In this document: in pieces, positions 6,801-11,278 of the stretch
Layout of the letters: each line of letters begins with the position of its first letter
Numbering within the stretch: the first letter of the stretch is position 1
Source: Candidatus Aminicenantota bacterium
GTDB lineage: Bacteria; Acidobacteriota; Aminicenantia; UBA2199
NCBI GenBank assembly: GCA_029939015.1
Contig: JAOZTV010000077.1
Span: 1-11,278 of the forward strand
Direction of reading: 5' to 3'
DNA length: 11,278 nt
Notes under the pieces: model-generated
Database searches by the model: none
What the model was told of the DNA's origin: nothing
Seen by the model: only the letters and a program-made list of their open reading frames with translations
Program-made: the position numbers and the translations under genes

Positions 6801-6984
6801 TGCTATTACAACAGCATTAGGATTGATACCATTATTAATTGCATCTGGAACAGGGAGTGAGGTTCAACGTCCTCTTGCTACTGTTGTAGTTGGTGGTTTA
6901 TTTACATCTACAATTCTTACTTTATTAGTATTACCTGCTCTTTACAAATGGTTTGCAATAAAAGTTGAAAGAGAAATAAGGTAA
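3886..6984 (+). CDS. czcA: RND heavy-metal efflux pump (HME family, CzcA/CusA-like)
   Basis: A proton-driven inner-membrane pump of about 1032 residues, normal for the family (CusA 1047, CzcA 1063). Hallmarks are TM1 after KNRLL, AFPDVSPTLVQVFT, GLAPEEIEKYITFPVE, and FEDGTDIYFCRQLVNERLQE. Two RND halves are present, each with a large periplasmic loop and a six-helix membrane bundle, ending in RLRPVLMTAITTALG and VLPALYKW. TM4 reads GGLAIAIGMMVDASIVLVEN. Ala398, Asp404 and Glu411 align with CusA Ala399/Asp405/Glu412 and not with CzcA Asp402/Asp408/Glu415. The CusA Met triad (573/623/672) aligns here with Arg568, Ser618 and Glu668. The porter segment PIRMTVDELLEGVRAELAIK (about 661-680) is instead CzcA-like. 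The start is uncertain: ATG 3886 gives the family-typical MKKIIDFVLKNRLL but has no Shine-Dalgarno and lies 16 nt after the czcB stop. In-frame TTG 3847, ATG 3853 and GTG 3877 are alternatives. Translation is probably coupled to czcB. Confidence 0.93.
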   Translation: MKKIIDFVLKNRLLIVVIGIFIIVGGYFSYQQLPIDAFPDVSPTLVQVFTTTDGLAPEEIEKYITFPVEVAMNGLPNIKNIRSVSNFGLSVVNIYFEDGTDIYFCRQLVNERLQEAREEIPEGFGDPQMGPISTGMGLILFYYLDDQSGKYSLEELRTIQDWLIKYQLQTVPGVTEVLGIGGWEKQFHINMDPNGLLRYNITINEVVEQIKRNNLNVGASFIEKDAEEFIVRSVGLATKIADLENIIIKAEDGVPVYLKHLAKVKIGGAVRRGVQTRNGEKEVVSGMVVKLYGTNSSTVISRVEQKMEEINKILPEDIKLVPYYQQKTLVEAAVNTVTTALWQGILLVVIILMLFMGAIRPSIVVALSIPFSIMFAFIGMRFFNISINLMSFGGLAIAIGMMVDASIVLVENIERIKNEFTTKESLMRIVARAGKEVLRPIFFAIIIIITVFIPLFTLQGVEGKTFKPLAYTISLAMLGSLLFAVVLAPVLSSLIMKKNKNNTKNAQKENWIIRLLLVFYKPMLTFFVKVRMAAVVLAILILCVGAIIFPQLGSEFTPTLQEGTLVLRLSMAPSISLTESTRITMLAEKRLLKIPEITEVITRIGRGEVGAHTDPINSAEIYIILKEQNQWRDDTNQEDLEKIIRKEFGNIPGVLTNFTQPIRMTVDELLEGVRAELAIKLFGDDLEILKKKAEEIAAVIRTVSGAADIQVDQISGKPQLRITVDRHAIARYGINLADVQEVIRTSIGGEIAGQIFEGIRRFNILVRFAPKFRRDLNAIKDILIDSPNGIKVPLSQLAKIEEVVGPRQITREQSQRFISIQCNVEDRDIGSFVKEGQNKIDEKIKLPAGYLVTWGGQFKLQQEANKRFAIVVPVTLLLIFFLLFSSFNSLKNSFLILLNIPLALVGGIVALWLTGQNLSVPASVGFIALFGIALENGMVLVTYFNQLLREGLKIDEVSVKGALLRLRPVLMTAITTALGLIPLLIASGTGSEVQRPLATVVVGGLFTSTILTLLVLPALYKWFAIKVEREIR

Positions 6985-7007
6985 TGCCAAAAGTTCTATG
7001 AAAGAAA

Positions 7008-7160
7008 ATGATGGAATTTAGGAGATTAAACGTGAGAGTAACAAGGGCGATTGAAATGGCAATATGGATAAAAATCAGAAAAAGGGCTGATTTACATCAT
7101 GTTGGAAGAAGAAGAGGCACTTTTCCACATTCCAACACCCATTTTTATTTTTTTATATAG
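7008..7160 (+). CDS. Possible small basic ORF after the pump gene, doubtful
   Basis: An open frame of 50 codons runs from ATG 7008 to TAG 7158-7160. A second possible start is GTG 7032, which has GGAG at a good 7-nt spacing (7021-7024). The product is Arg/Lys-rich (IKIRKRADLHHVGRRRGTF) with no match I recognise. Its 3' part runs through the stem-loop and T-tract called as the operon terminator, so the last residues (THFYFFI) are encoded by the terminator itself. That argues against a conserved protein. It may be chance or the remnant of an older gene. Confidence 0.15.
   Translation: MMEFRRLNVRVTRAIEMAIWIKIRKRADLHHVGRRRGTFPHSNTHFYFFI
7100..7154 (+). terminator. Probable intrinsic terminator of the metal-efflux operon
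   Basis: A perfect 8-bp stem, TGTTGGAA (7100-7107) with TTCCAACA (7130-7137), encloses a 22-nt loop. It is followed by CCCA and a T-rich run (five Ts, an A, then seven Ts, to 7154). The loop is longer than in the best terminators, but the stem plus T-tract lies 115 nt after the pump's stop codon, the expected place. No gene in the same direction follows. Confidence 0.55.
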
Positions 7161-7421
7161 ATGTTTTCTATTGATTTTTTAAAAGATAAAAACATAATGA
7201 AATACTTTACAATATCGAAGGAATGCTTCCATCTTAATTATTAAGTTACTAAGGAGTACTCTGGCAACAACTTCCTTAACCTCTTCACCCAAAATAATCG
7301 TTCAATTTAGGTAAAAGACTAAAAATATTTTCAATACTATTTTAAAGATTATCAAACAGTTTATCAGTTTTTTTTGTTTTAATTTAAAGGGATATTAATT
7401 ATTTATGAAATATAATATAAA
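7161..7421. other. Intergenic stretch without recognisable genes
   Basis: This AT-rich DNA lies between the operon terminator and the palindromic repeat. I see no open frame with a credible start and ribosome-binding site on either strand. The longest is a 38-codon minus-strand frame around 7180-7295 with only a TTG or ATT start and no recognisable product. I also see no tRNA-like or other structured RNA. Confidence 0.4.
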
Positions 7422-7488
7422 TCCCCCTTTTCAGAGGGACCTTATATCTTTTAAATACTCCCTATTTAAAGGGAGTGTTTAAGGGGGA
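7422..7488. repeat. Small palindromic intergenic element between convergent genes
   Basis: This 67-bp block has 8-bp inverted ends, TCCCCCTT (7422-7429) and AAGGGGGA (7481-7488). Inside is a 13-bp hairpin, TTAAATACTCCCT (7451-7463) with AGGGAGTGTTTAA (7470-7482), with one T-G wobble and a 6-nt loop. A small hairpin with CCCT/AGGG arms lies at the left end (about 7425-7438). Its G/C blocks stand out from the AT-rich surroundings. It lies 12 bp from the stop codon of the minus-strand protease gene, so it may end or stabilise that transcript. The architecture also resembles dispersed intergenic palindromic repeats seen in many genomes. With only one copy in the window, repetition is not shown. 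Confidence 0.5.
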
Positions 7489-7500
7489 GCTATTTAATAA

Positions 7501-10500
7501 CTATTTTATTTCGTGTTCAAACCATTTTGATCTGTCTGGATCTTTTGGTCCTTCTGGTTTTTTAAATGTTTTTTTCTTTAACTCTTCGAGTAGATATTTT
7601 ACAGCCTTTTCAAGAGTTGGATCCTGTCCTTTAGCAACTAACTCTGACCGGTCAAAAACTTCAAATCCTTTATCAGGATACATTCCTACACCTTCAATAA
7701 TATACTCTCCATCAGTACCTACAATACCCACTGTTGGGATTGCAAACCTTGGTCCATCAACTAATCTTGGTGTTCCACTATATCCTACAAGTCCACCCCA
7801 GGTTCTTGTTCCGATCAATTTTCCAAGTTTTAACTTTCTAAAAAGATATGGAAAATTATCGCCACCTGATGATGAATAATGATTTATAAGCATTACTTTT
7901 GGACCATTTACTGCAAATCCCGGAGCCTGTCTCAGGTCAAGATTTCTACGATTCCAATATGATGTTGTCTGTTGAGTTAATTTATTGATCATCTTTGAAG
8001 GATCCCAACCACCACCATTATATCTATCGTCAATTATATAGGCTTTTTTATTGCTATAGGCATATAGTCCCTTAAAGAATTCTCGATTACCTTCAATGGC
8101 TGTATTAGGTACATGAATATAGGCTATTTTTCCATTTGAAAGTTTATCAACCTTAGCTCTTCTTGTTTGTACCCAATCAAAATAAAACAGTCCTAATTCA
8201 CTCTTAATTGGTTTTATCCAATATTTTTTTACATTTATGCCTTTAGCATTATTAGCAACTGTTATTGATATTTTTTTACCTGTGGTATTTTCCATATATT
8301 TATAAAAATTTTCATCTGTAGTAACAGAAATACCATTAATTTTGAGAATATAATCATTTTCACTTACATTAATTCCCTGCTCTGTTAAGGGTGATCTTGT
8401 CCTTTCGTTCCAATTTTCACCAATATATATTTTCTTAATCTTATATTTCTTAACTTTGTAATCTGCAATTATATCTGCTCCAAGTAAGCCAGTATCGATT
8501 CTTTTAACTCTTTTGAAATCCCCCCAGTTTACATAGGTATGACCAACATTAATTTCTCCAACCATCTCTCCAAAAACATAATCAAGATCAAATCTATGAC
8601 TTAAATTCTTTAGTAATTTTGAGTATTTCTTTCTCATGCCTTCCCAGTCAACTCCATGCATATTTGCAACATAAAAAAAGTCCCGATAGAGTCTCCAACC
8701 GTCATTAAAAATCTGGTTCCATTCTTTTCTGGGATCAATTTTCATAACAAGTCCACTAAGATTAAGACTATCTTTTCCAACTTTCTGTTTAGGTTTAATA
8801 TCAACTATGCCCCATTTTCCTTTTGCAGAATAGAGAAGTTTTTTATTATCTGCTGAGATTGCTCTTAAACCAGCACCTTTTAAAACAACATTATCCTTTT
8901 TTGTTTTAAAATCGAATAATCTTAAAGTTCTATTCTTAAAATATAATAACTTTCCGTCAATATCTGTTATTATAAACATACCACCCTTAGCAATAGGAAA
9001 AGCAGAAATTCTTTCATTGATACCTTTTAAATCAAATTTAATTTCTATAACTTTTTTCTTTTTATCTTTCTTCTTTTTACCTTTTTTCTTAGCTTTTGAT
9101 TTTTTATCCTTTTTATCAATCTTTTCATCAAGATCCTCAAGGTCGTTCTTGTCTTTAAACAAGTTTGGTGCATCTTTTGTTAATGCGATAGCATACATTC
9201 TTGATGTATCTGTCATAACAAAATCAAATTCCATACTTGAAAAACCTTTTTGAAAATTCATAGTAAAATCTCTGTCTGAAACAAAATAAATATATTTACC
9301 ACAACTTGAAAAAACAGGAGATGAATCATCGTATTTTATACCTGTAATAGCAAATGATTTTCCTTTCACTACTGAATAAACCTGAATTGAAGATAATCCA
9401 TTTGAATTATTCTTACTATATGTAATCCATTTTGAATCCTTTGACCATGAATAATCTCTAATATTACCTGCATTATCCTTATCAACTTTAATGATTTTTT
9501 TAGTTTTAATATTAAGCAATTGAAGCTTTCTATCCATTGTATAGATGATTTTCTTACTATCAGGCGACCATGTAAGATTAGATTTCCATTTTACATCATC
9601 AGTTAATTGAATAGATGTTTTTTTACCCTTTGGATCAAGAATATAGATTTCATTATTACCTGTTTTATCAGATATATAAGCAATCCATTTCCCATCAGGT
9701 GACCATTCAGGTGAAGTTTCCCTAATACCCTGTGTTTTTGTCAGATTAATTGTAATACCTTTTTTTTTTGCAGGGACTGAGAATAAATCTCCCCTTGCCT
9801 CAAAAACTACTCTCTTGCCACCATTATTCATTGTTGCATTATAAACAAAAGACTTAACATTTTTATAATATGGAAGCAAATTTGAATTATCATAAGTTAT
9901 ATCTATCAAAACCCTTTTGGTTTTGCCTGTTTCTAAATTCAATTTATGAATATATCCACCATTTTCAAATGCAATTAAACCATTGCTTCCTGAAGGCCAC
10001 ATTACATCGTAGTCTTTAAAATCAGTTATCTGAACTGGTTTATTTGAATTTTCTACATACTTATATATATTCAGTCTTAAATCTCTATCTGAGACAAAAT
10101 AAATACTGTCTTTAAACCAGAAAGGTAATTGATCAGTACCGGGAAAATTTGTTAATCTCTTTGATACATTTTTTTTAAGATCATAAGTCCAGACGTCAGC
10201 TGCCCTTCCACCCTTTGTTCTTTTCCAAGTTCTGAATTCTCTTGAAATAGGAGTATAAACAAGCTTTGTGCCATCAGGTGAGAAAGTTCCAAACCCTGCT
10301 TCAGGAATCTGAAGTGCTTTTTCATATCCGCCATCTTTACTAATTAAGAAATACTTACCATTTCTCTGTCCATAAGGAGTTCTATTTGATCTGAATAATA
10401 TGTTTTTACTATCAGGTGTCCAATCAAGAATAACATTATCCCAACCACCTCTTGGAGGCATTACACCAACATCATTATAATATGTTAATTGCTTAGGTAA

Positions 10501-10791
10501 TCCACCATTTATAGGAATAACATAAACCTGCCTTGAACCTGAATACTCCCCCGAGAATGCTATAAATTTTCCATCAGGTGAAATTTTAGGAAATAATTCA
10601 AGACCTTTATGAGAAGTCAATCTCTTAGCCTCGCCACCATTTGAAGATACAGACCAGATATCTCCAGCATATACAAACGCAATAATATCATTATTAATAT
10701 CCGGCATTCTTAATAAGCGTACATCTTTAACGGCAAAAGAATAAATTGATATAAATAACACCAAAATAACTACAAAAAAAACTTTTTTCAT
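7501..10791 (-). CDS. Exported tricorn protease homologue (propellers, PDZ, peptidase S41)
   Basis: A complete 1096-residue tricorn-type serine protease, expected to trim peptides in the periplasm. The start ATG at 10791 has GGAGGG at 10801-10796; an upstream in-frame TTG (10803) overlaps that site and is unlikely. Signal peptide about 1-20 (MKKVFFVVILVLF…YSFA). Two beta-propellers follow (about 22-310 and 315-670), marked by SPDG/SPDS blade motifs such as ISPDGKFIAF and WSPDGKWIAYIS. A very Lys-rich linker (about 559-581) interrupts the second. The helical core contains EWNQIFNDGWRLYRDFFY and MHGVDWEGM (about 690-740). Then come a PDZ domain (about 765-850) and an S41 domain. Catalytic residues align with Thermoplasma tricorn: His751 (H746), Ser975 (S965), Glu1033 (E1023), and the NGGG loop Gly928 (G918). 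Tricorn Ser745 and Asp966 are Gly750 and Gly976 here. The signal peptide distinguishes it from the cytosolic archaeal enzyme. It converges on the metal operon with no evident link to it. Confidence 0.92.
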   Translation of the reverse strand: MKKVFFVVILVLFISIYSFAVKDVRLLRMPDINNDIIAFVYAGDIWSVSSNGGEAKRLTSHKGLELFPKISPDGKFIAFSGEYSGSRQVYVIPINGGLPKQLTYYNDVGVMPPRGGWDNVILDWTPDSKNILFRSNRTPYGQRNGKYFLISKDGGYEKALQIPEAGFGTFSPDGTKLVYTPISREFRTWKRTKGGRAADVWTYDLKKNVSKRLTNFPGTDQLPFWFKDSIYFVSDRDLRLNIYKYVENSNKPVQITDFKDYDVMWPSGSNGLIAFENGGYIHKLNLETGKTKRVLIDITYDNSNLLPYYKNVKSFVYNATMNNGGKRVVFEARGDLFSVPAKKKGITINLTKTQGIRETSPEWSPDGKWIAYISDKTGNNEIYILDPKGKKTSIQLTDDVKWKSNLTWSPDSKKIIYTMDRKLQLLNIKTKKIIKVDKDNAGNIRDYSWSKDSKWITYSKNNSNGLSSIQVYSVVKGKSFAITGIKYDDSSPVFSSCGKYIYFVSDRDFTMNFQKGFSSMEFDFVMTDTSRMYAIALTKDAPNLFKDKNDLEDLDEKIDKKDKKSKAKKKGKKKKDKKKKVIEIKFDLKGINERISAFPIAKGGMFIITDIDGKLLYFKNRTLRLFDFKTKKDNVVLKGAGLRAISADNKKLLYSAKGKWGIVDIKPKQKVGKDSLNLSGLVMKIDPRKEWNQIFNDGWRLYRDFFYVANMHGVDWEGMRKKYSKLLKNLSHRFDLDYVFGEMVGEINVGHTYVNWGDFKRVKRIDTGLLGADIIADYKVKKYKIKKIYIGENWNERTRSPLTEQGINVSENDYILKINGISVTTDENFYKYMENTTGKKISITVANNAKGINVKKYWIKPIKSELGLFYFDWVQTRRAKVDKLSNGKIAYIHVPNTAIEGNREFFKGLYAYSNKKAYIIDDRYNGGGWDPSKMINKLTQQTTSYWNRRNLDLRQAPGFAVNGPKVMLINHYSSSGGDNFPYLFRKLKLGKLIGTRTWGGLVGYSGTPRLVDGPRFAIPTVGIVGTDGEYIIEGVGMYPDKGFEVFDRSELVAKGQDPTLEKAVKYLLEELKKKTFKKPEGPKDPDRSKWFEHEIK

Positions 10792-10961
10792 TAAACCCTC
10801 CAATTATAAAAAATATTACATATAAGTATTAATCATTTTCTATATACGAATTTACAAAAAAAAAGTTTAATCTTTTTAGAAGAGAAAAATAAAATTATTA
10901 CATTTAAAATAAGTAAAAAATAATTAAAAAAATAATTTGACTGGCACAAAATATACAATTT

Positions 10962-11219
10962 TCAAATAAACTCTTTTATTTTTGATTCAATCATTCCACA
11001 TGAAGCTAAGAATGGTTTTTCAGTTATTTCAATTTCAATATCATTCCCACTTATCTTATAATAACCTCTAATTTTTCCTACAGAAGTCGAAATTGATATT
11101 GAACCTGAATTACTATTTCCTGTAAACATTCCTCCAACATTCTTAAGTTCCTTTTTAACTCTTTTAATAAAATCTTCGACCTCTCCGTAAATATATAATC
11201 TAAAATTACATTTTGCCAT
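10962..11219 (-). CDS. Small conserved-looking protein of unknown function
   Basis: An 85-residue protein without a signal peptide or membrane segment. The pattern is an amphipathic helix (EDFIKRVKKELKNVGGMF, about 15-32), then beta-strand-like alternation (SGSISISTSVGKIRGYYKIS, about 38-57; DIEIEITEKPFLAS, about 60-73), then a final helix (MIESKIKEFI). I recall a small family with the ending 'ITxKPFLxSCxxIExKLxE', and the layout loosely resembles the polyhydroxyalkanoate-granule-associated family, but I cannot assign it. The two cysteines (C4, C74) may matter. There is no Shine-Dalgarno before the ATG. The upstream frame stops one base before it, so translation is probably coupled to the preceding gene. 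It is 170 bp upstream of the protease gene. Confidence 0.6.
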   Translation of the reverse strand: MAKCNFRLYIYGEVEDFIKRVKKELKNVGGMFTGNSNSGSISISTSVGKIRGYYKISGNDIEIEITEKPFLASCGMIESKIKEFI

Positions 11220-11220
11220 T

Positions 11221-11278
11221 TTATGATTTTTTGATTGGTGTTAACAGATACTCAAGCCCATTCAGCTTAATTTCATAA
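11221..11278 (-). CDS. C-terminal end of an unknown gene, cut by the window edge
   Basis: On the minus strand a frame enters from the right edge and encodes YEIKLNGLEYLLTPIKKS before a TAA at 11223-11221. One base separates that stop from the ATG of the 85-residue protein, which lacks its own ribosome-binding site. That arrangement suggests a coupled pair and supports this short open frame being a real gene end. Eighteen residues are too few to name a family, and chance cannot be excluded. Confidence 0.35.
   Translation of the reverse strand, partial: YEIKLNGLEYLLTPIKKS

Noticed and set aside
7180..7295. Minus-strand frame of about 38 codons containing GEEVKEVVARVLLSN
   Set aside because: It looks protein-like for a few residues, but has no ATG, no ribosome-binding site and no family I recognise. 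It is probably chance, at most a gene remnant.
7475..7879. Plus-strand open frame of 134 codons (MFKGELFNNYF…)
   Set aside because: It lies opposite the conserved S41 catalytic domain of the protease, and its start is inside the palindromic element. Its Pro/Ser-rich translation is a by-product of the minus-strand codons.
10934..10947. TTTGACTGGCAC, a possible -35 or sigma54 -24 element
   Set aside because: TTGACT has no -10 box at a proper distance. TGGCAC is not followed by the TTGCA-type -12 element, and no plus-strand gene follows.
10804..10961. Search for a promoter of the protease gene on the minus strand
   Set aside because: There are several TATAAT-like words in this very AT-rich stretch (one directly next to the Shine-Dalgarno), but none has a credible -35 at 16-18 bp, so I do not call one.
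1..11278. CRISPR array, tRNA, rRNA, insertion sequence or phage genes
   Set aside because: I saw no regularly spaced direct repeats, tRNA cloverleaf, rRNA-like segment, transposase or integrase on either strand.

Overview
The window is AT-rich (roughly 30% G+C by eye) and comes from a didermal (Gram-negative-type) bacterium. The evidence is a three-part RND efflux system with an outer-membrane factor, a likely lipoprotein adaptor with a relaxed lipobox, and a tricorn-type protease with a signal peptide. The codon use (AAA Lys, many A/T third positions) and the gene content would fit several low-GC environmental phyla. I cannot fix the phylum from the sequence.

Layout, plus strand: the window opens inside the last 55 codons of a FAD-dependent dehydrogenase (1-168). 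A lone antitoxin-like gene of the DUF2281 type lies on the minus strand (293-502). Between it and the next gene is a clear promoter (TTGACA, 17 bp, TACCAT) followed directly by an imperfect 24-bp palindrome of the SmtB/CzrA/CadC operator type. This drives a five-gene metal-efflux operon. The genes are an ArsR/SmtB-family metal sensor with the CadC-type Cys58/Cys60 motif (623-979), a small exported Cys-containing protein that overlaps it (969-1391), a CzcC-like outer-membrane factor (1493-2872), a CzcB-like adaptor (2865-3869) and a CzcA/CusA-like RND pump (about 3886-6984). Genes overlap or are closely spaced, except for a 101-base gap with a hairpin before czcC. A stem-loop with a T-tract at 7100-7154 probably ends the operon.

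The likely working model is negative feedback. The sensor occupies the operator over its own transcription start, and metal binding releases it. The pump complex then exports metal from the periplasm (and perhaps the cytoplasm) across the outer membrane. The small Cys protein may be a periplasmic metal-binding accessory. The metal specificity is mixed: the pump's TM4 signature (A398/D404/E411) looks like CusA, the monovalent Cu/Ag type. However, the CusA methionine triad and the CusB-type N-terminal methionines are missing, and the sensor and adaptor look like the Cd/Zn/Pb type.

Minus strand, right half: after a mostly empty gap that ends in a small palindromic repeat with 8-bp inverted ends (7422-7488) comes a complete exported tricorn-protease homologue (7501-10791). 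It is followed by a small unknown protein (10962-11219) and the last codons of another gene cut by the window edge. These genes show no functional link to the efflux operon.
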